Positions 22,855 through 34,573 of a stretch of DNA of 64,000 nucleotides are shown piece after piece. The notes beneath the pieces were generated by a model, which was not told the DNA's origin, did no database searches, and was given only the letters and a program-made list of their open reading frames with translations. Both the position numbers and the translations under genes were made by a program. The DNA is taken from NCBI GenBank assembly GCA_011316305.1, contig SAUG01000161.1:40248-104247 (forward strand), in the 5' to 3' direction. The number at the start of each line of letters is the position of its first letter. The first letter of the stretch is position 1. Origin of the DNA: Rusavskia elegans (lineage: Eukaryota > Ascomycota > Lecanoromycetes > Teloschistales > Teloschistaceae).

Positions 22855-25463
22855 ATGGCTTTCAACGGCAACTCATCTCTGTTCAAGCACCTCCAAGTAG
22901 ATGTCAACTCAGACCCGGAGACACTATCACCACCACCTCAGCCTCTGGATCATAATAACGACAGAGCTTCCAGTGTCCTAGCATGGCTGAATTACGAAGT
23001 GTTCCGCAAGGACTGCTTGGACAGAAAGCTGAAAAGACACCATATTACCGGTAGTCTTCAAGTATCAATGGTCGTCTGATGCAGCTAACGTCTCCAGGTA
23101 TCGCTTTCTCAGGGGCCGTCGGCATCGGTATTTTTCAGACCAGTGGCGAGATTCTTGCACTGGGCGGACCAGTCGGTGCTCTCCTGGCTTTCATATTTGC
23201 AGGACTAGTCATCTTCTCTGTGATGCGAAGCCTCGCGGAGATGGTATCAGTCCGGCCAGTGGCAGCTCCATTGATCGACTTCCCTCACACCTTTGTCGAT
23301 GAAGCCCTTGGATTCACCGTGGGCGTTATGTACTGGTCAGTGTGCTGTCATCAGCAGCAATTACAGGCCCTCGACTGATACGTCCAGGTTGGCAAACTGC
23401 ATGAGCATGGTGACGCTAACAATTGCCGCGACCATGTTCACACAGTATTGGGAGTCGAGCTTTGGCATTACCGCCGCGACCTTTATCCTTCTCCTGGCTC
23501 TTTTCTTGATGAACGCTTGCGGTGTGGAGCTGTACGGCCGAATGGGTAAGTGGATGTCGGAGCTTCTTTACCTCCGTTCCACCTGGCTTTGGAGCTAGCT
23601 AGGCATTCGAGACCTCGACTGGTGTAAGTCGAGGTCTCAGATATCCCGCTATGCTATAGGTCTAGACTTGCTATCATGTTACTCCCATTCTTACTCCCGA
23701 GACTTTAGCATTTGTCCGGTTCAATCCTGCTGACTCCGAAACTTACTGCAGAATGGGTCTTCAAATGGCTCAAGATCGCTTTGCTCCTCGGATTAATCCT
23801 CCTGATGATCTTGATAAAGGCTGGTGGTGAGTCTGGGATATTTACCATACACAGCGATGCCAAAGCTGATATTATATCACAAAAGTCGGACCTGGTGGAG
23901 TGGACAGTAGTATGTTAAATATATCACGTCTCTGTAACGACGAAACTGATCCCTTAGATTTCGAGATCAGTCCCGGGTACAGGTCTACCGGTTTCTTAGA
24001 GAACGACAAGCCGGCTATACCAGGCACCGGCGGTCGAATCCTGGCTGTGTGGTGTGTATCAGCCCCTGGTCGCCTGTATTCCCCATTCTGACGAGATAGG
24101 ACATGCACAACCATGGCCATGTTCCAATTCATGGGTGGAGAGATCGTACTTGTGACGGCCGGCGAAGCAAAGCGGCCAATGAGAAACCTTCCCATTGCCG
24201 CCCGCTACATGTATCTCCTCCCCATTTCGTTCTACCTTGTTGCTATACTCTTCGTGGGCCTCAACATCAACTACCTCGACCCGCGGCTTTACCACTCTCA
24301 CATCTCCTACTACGTCCATTCCCGACTCGAGGGCATCCAAACAGCCGCTCGATCACCCTTCGTGATCGCCGTAGAAGACGCCGGTATCTCCACTCTCCCC
24401 GGTTTCCTCGATGCTTGCTACATCTTCTCTGCCCTGACTGCCGCGTAAGCACCCTCAAATCCTTTCCACGTGCACTAATCCCTTCAACTGGCGGGATGGG
24501 CATTCAACACCTCGACTACCAGCCAGATCGGACGGGGTACGATTGCATGATATACGTCAAGTCACTGACATCAAACTCTAGCAACTCAGCTCTTTACGTC
24601 TCAAGTCGTACACTCTTCACCCTCGCCCAACGAAGTTCTTTCCCTCGGATCCGGAATACCATTGGCAGGACCAACAACGGCCACACACCCCTTGCAGCTA
24701 TCACCGTCTCCTTCCTTCCTGGCGCCTTGGCCTTCCTCGCTGTCCGGGCTAAAGAGATCGCATTTCAAGAAGTACATGCCCACAACCCTCGTTTCCCGCT
24801 GGATCAATACTAACACCATCCACAACCAGCTAATCCACGTATTTGGTCGCCTCTACACCGGCCCGATGCTATGCGTCTACGCAGCCCAATGCCTCTCATT
24901 TCTGCGCTTCTTATCAGCGTGAGTCGACCCAGATGTTATATCCCAGGCCTTTGTTACTGACACCAACAAAGCATCAAATTCTACTCCCGGACCCTGAACC
25001 GAGATAGCAACTTTTACCGCCAAAAGCACTACCGCGCCCACTGGCAACCCCTCTGGGCGATCCTAGGCCTTGTGCTCTGCTCCCTGCTCATGTTCTTCAG
25101 CGGCTGGGCTGCTATTTACGACCTCGTCGCCAAATCCGAGAAAGTAAATCGAGCGGATTCGATTGTGGATTTGATTGCTGCTTATTTGGGTGTACGTTCT
25201 CCTTCACCCCTTTCCGTTGTGAATTTTTGGAGCATGACTGAATATTATCAACACAGCCATTCCTCTTCTTCACCATCCTAATCTCCTACAAACTTCTCTT
25301 CGGAACCCGCATCCGCTCAACCGACGACATGCGAAACGCCTGGTTCGTACGGGACGCATCCGAAATGGAAGAGGAGAAAAACGGTACCGCACATACAGCA
25401 TCACGGAACCGAAAAGCAGTGCCACGGAATCGATTCTATGAGTTCTTGAGCTGGGTGCGATGA
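22855..25463 (+). CDS. Amino acid permease of the APC superfamily (fungal YAT-like), 11 exons
   Basis: Exons: 22855-23050, 23098-23335, 23388-23545, 23752-23826, 23886-23909, 23958-24051, 24100-24444, 24582-24771, 24830-24918, 24972-25191 and 25257-25463. Together they give 611 residues, a normal size. All donors are GT and acceptors AG, and every phase matches. TM1 has the family motif (GIAFSGAVGIGIF), followed by GGPVGALLAFIF. The TM5-6 region reads FMGGEIVLVTAGEAKRPMRNLP, the conserved AGE motif with basic follow-up. Later segments include NSALYVSSRTLF and a glycine-containing C-terminal half. About 12 membrane spans are expected, at the plasma membrane, for proton-coupled amino acid uptake. 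The 24-base exon 5 is tiny and inferred from phase. The N-terminal cytosolic tail is about 65 residues. Confidence 0.85.
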
Positions 25464-26460
25464 TCGATCGAACTCTTCCATTCCACTACACAACCAATCC
25501 GAATCCATGCTCTCATTTCTAAAACGTCATCTTAGCATCTTAACGGGGGACGAAGCGAACATACAGCGGTGCCTGAGGGAGGATAGAAGGAGAAGAGAAA
25601 GAAGATAATTTGGTATTCCAAAACCAAAATTGTACTAAATAACCTGTCCACTCCCATCCAGCCCCCTTTAACATCCCTAATCTCCTCATCGAACATCACA
25701 TCCATACGCTCCAAGCAATCCGAGCCACTCGCGTTCATCCATCAACAAACCTACCCATTCCATCATCCCATCATCAATCACCATAAATATCTAAACCCCT
25801 TCTCTTCCGCACCTCTCCATCAATATCCCTCATCCAAACATATGATACTCTTCCCCATAATACAAAACGATAAAAAGAATACCACCCATCAACATTAACA
25901 AAATCAACGAAACCCTCGCAATCGTCGTCGACACCTGACCCCAGCTCATCGCCTCGTCAACCCTAACGCTTTTATTATGCTTAATATTTTTACACCGTAC
26001 AGCACAATCTAATACGATAACATAACAACTCCAGCTAACAGCGTAGTCTTCATGGGATAAAAATCCCATCCCATCCCATGCGCTACTACTGAGGCTCGAC
26101 GCGGCAAAATCCGCTCCACAGCGCCTGAACGGGCGGACGAGCGACGCTCCGTAGCGGCGGAAGGGATAGCAGGCAACGGGGAATACAGATCAATACGCGT
26201 TGAAATGAGTTGTGGAACCCCGTATTTAATCTCTACAGCGACTCACTCACTCGCTGAGTTCAAGTGTGAGTGAGTGATAGGGACGAAAGCGACTAGCGGG
26301 ATGCTTACCGTGAAAAAATTATGTTTTCTCATTGGATATTCCCAGAAAATCTACGCATTCTCCGTGGACAGTTTCTAGTATCCGAGGCCCAGGGAGAAGT
26401 TGGACGGTTTTATATCTTGGAGGGGGGAATTTATATGATGATTATCAGTCTCTAGCACCT
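25464..26460. other. Intergenic between convergent genes
   Basis: About 1 kb at the 3' ends of the permease and PFA4. Composition shifts to C/T- and A/T-rich. An inverted repeat lies at 26,241-26,275 (listed). No gene was recognised. Confidence 0.5.
26241..26275. repeat. Perfect 10-base inverted repeat with 15-base loop
   Basis: ACTCACTCAC at 26,241-26,250 pairs with GTGAGTGAGT at 26,266-26,275. It lies about 200 bases beyond the 3' end of PFA4. It may form a hairpin in DNA or RNA; the function is unknown. Confidence 0.6.
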
Positions 26461-28001
26461 CTATTGCGTTTTCTGAACCGACTTCTTCCTCTTTTTCATA
26501 ATTTCAGAGAGAGGTATATCGTCTTCATCGATATATTCGACTTCTTCATCCACGCCGAAATCGCGCAGGCGATCACCATCTGCATCTCTCCATTCATCGT
26601 CTCTTTGATGGTGGTGTTCGTCCTCACCAGACGCATCATCCGACCATGTATCGCTTGATCGATTATATACGCTTCGAAGCTTCAGTTTTGAATCCCCATC
26701 AGTTTTGGAGAACCGTAAGTAATCTCTCCGCTGCCGTTCACGAAATGCCTGGATATTGATATTGGATGCTTTGTCTATATTTGTGAAAGGATCGTCGTGG
26801 TCGGTGAGGTTGTATTGACGGCGGGGGATACGGTCTGGATCGGGGGGAGGCCAGGATGTATTGGGATCTGGGATATCACCATTATCATCAGCCCCGAGTC
26901 GCCTCAACTATGAAAATGGTGATGGATGATACCATCTCACCTTCAAACCCATTGGTCTCAAACTCCAGTCCCATCTCGTTCCTCGGCGTCGCAGCAAATG
27001 GCCACAACCACGCCCACAACCCCGTTCCCATCGCCTGTCTCACATTCGCATAAATGCCAATATCGTAGGGGAATTCCTGGCGCTGGATTCTGATTTTCTT
27101 TCCGTCCGGGCCATCGAGGTAGCCACCGTGGGATCGGGCGCGCCGGACTAAGGTGTCATGGCGCTCGATTTCCCAACCTTCGATGGTGGTGGTGTTGGAG
27201 GCTAGGGTGTAGATATTTCGAATCAGGAGGACGGCGAGGGCGAAGAGGGTTAAGGAGTTTGTGAGGGTGAAGGTGAAGAGGAAGATCATCTGGGTGGGGG
27301 TGGGACCGAGGTACTGTATTGATTTAGAAAGGGTTTAATAAGACGATGGTTGGATGATAATAGGTGTATGATATTGCTATGGGGGAGGTAGAAGGTACAG
27401 ATATCATGAGATAGAATACGTACGCTGGGCAGAGAGCGATTTTGGAAGAGGATCGACAGGCGGATCCAGAGGAAATATTCGAGGTACAGCATGGCAGTGA
27501 CGGAGTAGAAGAGAAAACGAAAGACGTGGGGAAATGTGCGATGGGAGACGCAATTGATGGTCCAGGGACAGTGGTGGTCCATCTTTGGTATACATCTGGC
27601 TTCTCAATCAGAAATCTTCGATAAACAGGGGGATGTGGTTGCTGGGTCTCAAAGAAATACCTTTGACAAACTTTACAATGATGGGCTCTCGGCGGTTTGC
27701 GGTTCTCGCATTTCCTACACCATCGTATTCGATTATGCTGACTTCCAGCATCAAGACCCGAGTCCTGATCTAGGAAGCCGTTGTTTTCCCAGTCCCGAGG
27801 AACATGGCCCGGATCTGTGAAGCATGCTCGTGCATAACAGACCCACGTGCAAAAAAGCAAAAGGTTGAATGTAAACGATTGTTTCTGATCCAAAGCACCC
27901 GGTTGAATGAAATGGAAAAGATATTGTGGGCCGTATCCCAGAAAGGCAATGAGGGAAACAACACCAGCCAATGCGAGCTGGGCGAGGGATGGAAAGCCCA
28001 T
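26461..28001 (-). CDS. PFA4: Palmitoyltransferase PFA4 (DHHC type), four exons
   Basis: Exons 28001-27661, 27595-27424, 27313-26941 and 26867-26461 give 430 residues. Introns are 65, 110 and 73 bases and all phases agree. The catalytic cysteine-rich domain is split by intron 1: RAHHCKVCQR on exon 1, then CIPKMDHHCPW on exon 2. The Cys of DHHC carries the acyl group. Two membrane spans precede it (LALAGVVSLIAFLGYG and FTFNLLLFCTWVCYARA) and two follow. The post-TM region with NGFEDP, then SWPPPDPDRIP, is typical of PFA4 in filamentous fungi, and the choice of intron 3 rests on restoring it. The C-terminus is acidic. By family knowledge the enzyme sits in the ER and palmitoylates chitin synthase Chs3. 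Confidence 0.93.
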
Positions 28002-28611
28002 CCGGGGTTGAAGCAGTGTTGCGACTTCTGCGGAGTAACGATTCAAGTGTGAAAAGCGAGATTGAAATTCAAAGTCGCCATTTGTAGATTCTGATCACCG
28101 AGGGCTGCAAGAAAAGGGATCTCAGGCGTGATAGGTGAGATATGTTGTGGTTGGTATAAAGGATCAAGACGGCAAGAGGAAATTGGACGCTACCATGCTA
28201 AAGGAATCTTGGGTTCTGGGGCCATACACTCAACAGCATTTCAGCATTGATCATTATCATGATACGTTGACGGTAGGCAGCCTTGACGATTCAATACCAC
28301 CAGAAGAGAAGCCGAGAGGTTGAGATAATTTCAGCCCTACACAGTTTGCTAGTCTCTAAGAAATACTCGACAAAGCTTGGCTCAAGGGATGGATGGTGTA
28401 CAACATGTATCAATGAGACTCTATAACTTCAACTTCCTACCCTTTCCGATATGAAAAGCAAGCACATTCCAGAGAGACAAGGTCTGTAATTAATTGTCCA
28501 TTCCAAATTCAAGCCGACGAATTATATGGTATCTTATATAACAATCCAAATCCATCATTGCGCTGCTCTCAAACAAGAACAAATCCAACAATCACCCTCT
28601 CCACTGACACA
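28002..28611. other. Intergenic, no gene seen
   Basis: About 610 bases between the PFA4 start and the 3' end of the DUF726 gene. It is expected to hold the PFA4 promoter. No other feature was recognised. Confidence 0.45.
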
Positions 28612-31600
28612 TCACCAAAACTTCGCTTTCCCCAAGGCCGAACTTACACCCGTTTTCTCACCCACATTACTCACAGCATCCTGTCCCGCTTGTGCACCCT
28701 CACCCAGCTTTCCGCCAGCAGCCCCAGCGCCATCTTTAAGACCTGAAGCCCCCTCTCCGACCTTGGAGCCAGCGGCGCCGGCAGCATCAGTGGCTGTTTC
28801 CGCGCCTTTCGAGATGCCTGTGGATTCTCCAACGTTGGTTACGGCATCCTGACCAGCCTTTGTGCCTTCACCCAACTTCCCGCCGGCGGCACCGGCAGCA
28901 TCTCCAGCAGTCTCGGCGCCCTTGCTGAGACCCGTGGCCTCTCCCACGCTACCAGCGCCGTCTTGGAGAGCGGAAGCACCCTCTCCCAGTTTTTCCGTCC
29001 CCTTGTCTGCACCGGTCATTCCTCCAACTTTGCTTACTCCGTCTTTTGCGCTTTCTGCTCCCTTGCCCGCCGCCTCTCCTGCTTGACTTGCTCCACCAGT
29101 GATGCCCTCAACGCCCTTCCCCATCGTTTCCGAGGCTTTATCGGCCCCAGTGGCTTCTCCTATCTTGCCCGCGCCGTCTTTGAGGCCGGTTGCACCTTTG
29201 GTGACCTTTTCGACACCTTTATCAGCCCCTGTCATTTCCCCGACTTTGCCCACGCCGTCTTTCGCCCCCTCCGCCCCCTTTTCTAGACCTTTACCGAGTT
29301 GTTCCGGTGCTTGGCCTGAAGTCCTGACACCAGTTTGCAGTCCATCGCCTGCTTTATCTACAGCGCCGCTGCCCGCGTCCCCTACCATTCGCGAGGCGTT
29401 TTTGGGGGTAACGCCAACGGCATGTACCACGTCTTCGGTTTTCTCGCCAGCTGTTTCCGCACCCACGGCACTCATGCCTTTATTGAGTCCCGAGCCCGCT
29501 GCGTCCGTCGTATCCTGGGAGATGTTCCCAACAGTGGTGGTTGCATTTTTGACTGTTTTGCTGGCAGCGTCGGTGCCCGATTTAGTGATATCCGCTGCTT
29601 CGTTCGTGGCATTCTGTTGGGCGTCGGAGGCCGTAGAGGCGGCTTCTTTCGCTTTGTCCGTTACGCCTTTCGTTTCTTCTTCTGCTGGCTTGCTGGAAGA
29701 CCAGTGCGGGAGGTAAGAGGCTGCGGATGCGAGATACCCTTTTGGGGCTTCCTCGCCTTTAGCTGCCGGAGCGGTCTGCGTCGCAGCACTCGCATCCCCG
29801 ACGACTTTGCCTGCCGTTGCGCCGTGCCATGATGGTAGATACTGTGCTGCGTAGATGGCGACTTGCTTCACGTATCCGGGGCCGACTTCGCTGATTCCCT
29901 CCTTGGCTAGGTCCTCGTTCTTGCTGCCGGAGCGGCTGAGGTACATCTTTTCTTTTGCCAGTTGGTAGTATGTTTTGCCATCCTTGGAGGTGCCCTGATA
30001 TTTGTAAGCATCGTCCAGAGCATTGGCGCCGGATTTGAGGAGTTTAGCACCCACTTCGGCGGCTTTGTCTGGGTCGGAGGCTGTGCTTCGCGATATGTAG
30101 AGCTGTTCGCTGGCCCATTGCATCATGGTCTTTTCGTTCTTCTGCTCGATTTCTTTCTCCATGTTGCCGGCTTCCTTTTCGGCATCTTGGTCGCTGACGT
30201 CTTTTTTTCCGAGGTAGGCTTGGGCTTTCTCTTTGCCTTGCCGGACGTAGTCTTCCTCTTCTTCTTCGGCCAGCATCTTTTGGTAGGCGGCTTCTTCTTT
30301 CTTGATCTCTTCTTTGTCGAGGTCTTGAAGACCGATCTGGGAGAGGATTTTGCCGATGAGAAAACGATAGCGGAGATGGCCGTTGACTGTCTCACTAACG
30401 TCAACGTTTTCGACACCTGGCAGACCCTGGATTGGCGCCAGCCCAGCGATGCCGTATTGGATGGAGCTGGTGCGATAGAGGAACGCTAAGACGCGGTCGT
30501 TGGTAGAATAGACGTTGATGAGACGACCGGAGCAGGCGGTCTTGAGCATTCGCCAGCTGGCAGCATCCGATGGCGTTGGGGCTCCAATGAGGATAGCAGA
30601 TTCGACGAGATCGAAGGCTCTTCGTTTGGCAAGGCTCATCAAGCAGGCGTAGATGGCCCTGGCACCCAGAGAGTAGCCAACGAGAGAGACCGAGCGTTGA
30701 CCTTGTGCGCGATGTATCAAGGCATCAGCGAGGACTTCTCCGGCCTTGTCCGCTCTGGTCTTGCCGAGTGTGAAGGGGTTGTCGACGACCCGCGCGACTT
30801 TAGCCAGACCCATCGGCCACGTCACAGATGCCATGAGCTCTGCAAAGACTGTCTGCTGAATAACTTGGCTTTGAGCGTATCCCCATGCTGCACTGCTGAG
30901 CATGGTCTTCATGGAATTACCCAGGTTGATCAACGTTTCAAGCTCCCACCTGAGAGCAAATACCTCCGATCCAGTACTCAGAACCCGCCAGGGCTTGACG
31001 ATCTCTTCTTTTTCCGTTAACCAACCGGTGATACCAATGGTGACTCGAAGACGTCGATCTTCCTCTGCTGCCGCTTCGCTCTCGTGCTCGAACTCTTTCC
31101 GGCGGCCATGAACAGGTAGGAAGGCGAAATCTTCAACCTCACGCGAAAGATTGTCCATCATTTGTCCTGTCATCGAGCCGCCGTAGGCACCGAAGAGAGC
31201 GCCAACCAGATAGGTGCTTCCCGCCACGCTGCCGAGATCTATCCATCCTACAATCAGCCGAGTCAGTATCAGTCAGAGTCAAGCAACTTACAACCGGCGG
31301 CGGCAGTCGCACCTAGTCCGAGCCCGCCCATGATGGCACCAACCCCCGACGCAACCATCGGAGCGGCCATTCCACCAGTGATGCCAACGACGGCAGCTCC
31401 CGCGACGGTGGCAGCCCTCATCTTCCATTTCCTGGACTGCTGGCTAGCATCAATCTTTACTTGGGCCTCCTTATCCGCGTTGATCTGTTGTGCTGATTCC
31501 AAGAGTCCCTTGGCGATCTTGACCTCCTCTTCTTGCAGCGCCTTCGCCCCGATTTTCAAGCTCGAAGTGAGGTAGAGTAATAGGACCCGTGACCGTGCAC

Positions 31601-32381
31601 TGTATCGCTCGAGACTGATGAGGAGTAGCAGGACCGAGTGGAGAACAAGTCGTCTTTGTGCTAGTGACAGCTTGGTCAAGGATGTCTTGACGCGAGGGAA
31701 GATATCTTCCAGCTTGGGGGCCTTTTGCTCAACCTTGTCGCCTGCTTCCCCCGAAGCTGTCTGGGTCCGGGCAGTAGCTGTAGGTGGTGCTTCGTAGTTC
31801 TCGGCCGCTTCGGTGATTTGCTTGTCGGCCTCGTTGTCCAAATGGACCGCCTCGACTGCTCGTTTCATGAAGGCCAACCGCCATTCATCATAATTTGACA
31901 GTGCATCTTCCTTGAGCTTCTTGACGTCGGGTGCAGACAGCTCCTTCTCTCGATCTGCCAGTGTCTTCCTCTCTTTCTCGTAAGCCGAAACATCGACATT
32001 GCCGGGGTCGATATCTGGATTGTTGATCTTGTCATCGTCCGTCTTGCTCGAATCAGCAAGCAGGGTCAGGGTGGCACGGGGGTCAAAGTTATCTTGGATG
32101 GACCTTCGCATGCGCTCTGTGATGGTTGCGACCAGGAGGGTAAAGTCTTTGCATTGCGACTCTGAGAGGAAGCTGGTCAAGTCTTGCTCTGGATCCGGCC
32201 TCTGCTCCTTGGGCTGTTCCGGTTCCTGTGTGTCTGCCTTTTGTCCATCTTGCTCTGTAGTGTCTTTGGTGTCTTGGTGGCCTTTGTCGGACATGGTGAA
32301 GACGGTGGGCTTGTGGCTGGACTTGGAGGGATTGGGCTGGGTGAGGTGCACAAGCAGAGGATACTGGTGCTCGGTGGACAT
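28612..32381 (-). CDS. DUF726 alpha/beta hydrolase (TMCO4-like) with a long repetitive tail, two exons
   Basis: Exon 1 is 32381-31292 and exon 2 is 31238-28612. A 53-base intron (GTAAGT...GATAG, phase 1) joins GLGATAAAG to YLGSVAGSTYLVG, restoring the Gly/Ala-rich membrane segment of the family. The product is 1238 residues; an in-frame Met at residue 30 is an alternative start. The N-terminus is acidic and low in complexity. The hydrolase core has the nucleophile elbow LVGYSLGARAIYACL and the downstream ESAILIGAPTPSD. Long Glu/Lys coiled-coil stretches follow. The last 250 residues or so are LEA-like, built of recurring Lys/Gly/Ala blocks such as GLKDGAGKIGEATGADK. Family members are thought to be membrane-associated hydrolases of unclear substrate. 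The tail is not part of the core family and its function is unknown. Confidence 0.87.
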
Positions 32382-33160
32382 TGCTCTGCCATGATTTGGA
32401 GCATTTCTTCAAGCTGGGCCCCTCCAGCGACGTCATGAGCTAATGGGTGTTTTAGTAGGCCCATTGGCGTGTTATCGAATGCACGACGACCGGTGGTGAG
32501 ATGGTCACTCGTCATGCCTGGACTGGACCCGGACTGGACCCTGACTCGTCAGAACAAGAATAGATTGCAATGTGGGCACGGCAACTAACACAACTGGTGC
32601 ACATGATAGCTCCAAGTCACTTCAAGCCTGTTTTCCTATTGAACATTACGGTGCTAAAGCAGTCAACGTAGCAGCTGTACGGTAACGCCTGTGCGATCGC
32701 TAGGACGATATCCCTTATCGAGGTACCGGTTGTTGTGCACCTCTCATTGCAATCTATTCTTGTTCTGACGAGCCTCAAGATGATACCCCCAACACCACAT
32801 CTGCTTACGCTGCACTCCAGCGTCTGTCAAGCTTACAGATGTTACCCAGCCTCCGACCTCACTGGAGACACCTCGTGGCTTGAATCCGTCTACACGCACG
32901 AGCTCTACTCGTTCTTCTTACCCAGTAACAAGTTCTCCGAGGTTCTGTAAGAGTTCAAGGATATACAAGGTTCCGGGAAGACACGAAGGCAACCCGTGTG
33001 AAGAGAATTCTGCTTGGTTGAAGATATCGAAAGACGGTGATCGTCAACTAAACCTTGCGTTGCAGGAAGAAGGACTCTACGGATGAGATAGGTATCAGAA
33101 TGTCAGAATGACCCAAACGTTCCCAGTAAAATAGCCCTCGTTGCTTTCTTTTCATCTCTA
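32382..33160. other. Intergenic, no gene seen
   Basis: About 780 bases separating the DUF726 gene from the 3' end of the first DUF5672 gene. Short frames only. Confidence 0.45.
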
Positions 33161-34400
33161 TCATACCACATGCTCTGGTTCAAGCTGCTTCTTCTCCATA
33201 GCCGCCATCTTCGCCCCCACCGTCTCTGCTTGCTTTTTGTCCTCAATCTTCTTCTCTTCCTCCGCTACCCTTTCTGCTTCCCTGTGCTTCTCTGCTCTGG
33301 CTTCTTTTGCAGCTTCATCTTTCTTGTTGTCCTCCGCCGATCCTTCAACCTTCTCCTCTTCACATCTCTCTCTTTCCAACTTCATGTCTAGGATCATCTT
33401 GATTTCCGGACAGTACTCGAAGATCTGCTTGCGCCGTCCAGCGTCATCCCACATATCTCGAAGCGGAACCTCACTACTCGTTGGAATATGAAAACCCATC
33501 GGTTTCTCATCCCAGATCCCCTCTGCGGCGAATGTCTTCTCCACCTCGAATTTCGGCAGCTTGATATGGGGTAAGACTTTGATCCGATCCCAGAGCCACT
33601 TATCCTCCGAGTCCTGATCGTCTTGCCGAGACTGGAAGCTCAATACTTGCTGGATACGGGACACACGTCGTAAGGAAAGTCCACCGCCACTATTCCAGTG
33701 GCCGTTATTGTACCTTTGCCTTGGTCGGTCAATAGTCTTTTGTGATTGTGACGGGTAGGTTGCGGCATACCACGGTGCGCCAACCCAGTCATACTTCAAC
33801 CAGTCGTTAAGATCCAGTTGAGAGTTCGAGCACAGAATACTGTCCGCACGGTGCATCAACAACCATTCGGCTTTCGGTACGTATTCCTTATAGAATGCGA
33901 CGTCCGTCCAAATGTGATTTCGTTCCTCTTTGGCGTCGTAGGAAGCGTTCTGTGGGGCTGCTTTGAGCTCCAGCTTGCCGTCCATCTGGTAATGTCGAAT
34001 TGCTACACTCCGGTTGACCTGGGCCAGGCTTTCGGCGGAGCCGAGATACAGAAGCTGCCAATCCGGCGGGACGACATAGATCGTATGGAGTAATAGCGGC
34101 CTCAAATGTTTGATTGGTCTCTCCTCAATCAGGAGAACAATCTTGGTGCCATTGTATCGCGACGGCGGAGGTTTGAAATGAACCTTGACAGACGGTAGTT
34201 GCGACACGTGGTGCTGAACATTTTGATGGATAGTATCAGATCTTCTCCCGGCAAGCGCCACGAACCAGCTGGAAGGCGAATCATTAGTTAGCTATTTCCT
34301 ATTGGATTCGGTCTCGAGGCCAGACTCACACCACTGCCAATGAGAGGGCCACGAACAATGGCCTCTTCCATCTCTTGGTTTTCTCTGATACAGCCTCCAT
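33161..34400 (-). CDS. DUF5672 protein, type II membrane, probable glycosyltransferase-like, two exons
   Basis: Exon 1 is 34400-34330 and exon 2 is 34268-33161, joined in phase 2 across a 61-base intron (GTGAGT, CTAAC branch, CCAG), giving 392 residues. An in-frame ATG at 34529 could add 43 residues. A basic N-terminus precedes one membrane span (FVALSLAVVWFVALAG). The DUF5672 core follows: IVLLIEERP, VVPPDWQLLYLGS, EWLLMHRADSILCSNS, DWLKYDWVGAPW and GGGLSLRRVS. The 'D-S-I' motif and the GGLSLR loop suggest a nucleotide-sugar binding fold, by analogy only. The C-terminus is a long Glu/Lys/Ala coiled coil absent from its partner at 34574. The enzyme is probably in the Golgi; its substrate is unknown. 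It shares a 173-base divergent promoter with that paralogue. Confidence 0.85.
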
Positions 34401-34573
34401 CGGACTTTTGGGATTACATGGAGGTCTCCGGTGCAAAAGCACAATTTTGCCGTGCACCCCTTGCTCGGCCAACGGTACCTTGCATAATCGTGCTTGCCTA
34501 GGCCACCTAAGGACTTTACTCCTCAACATTCAATGCTCACCCCTGATTACGATCCCTCGCAACTGGGTGCAGA
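34401..34573. promoter_or_regulatory. Shared divergent promoter of two DUF5672 paralogues
   Basis: Only 173 bases separate the two chosen start codons (34400 on the minus strand, 34574 on the plus strand). No clear TATA was seen. If the minus-strand gene starts at 34529 instead, the gap shrinks to 44 bases. The layout suggests joint control, but this is inferred. Confidence 0.4.

Noticed and set aside
29962..30489. 175-residue plus-strand frame with Phe/Val-rich sequence
   Set aside because: Antisense shadow of the Lys/Glu-rich coiled coil of the DUF726 gene.
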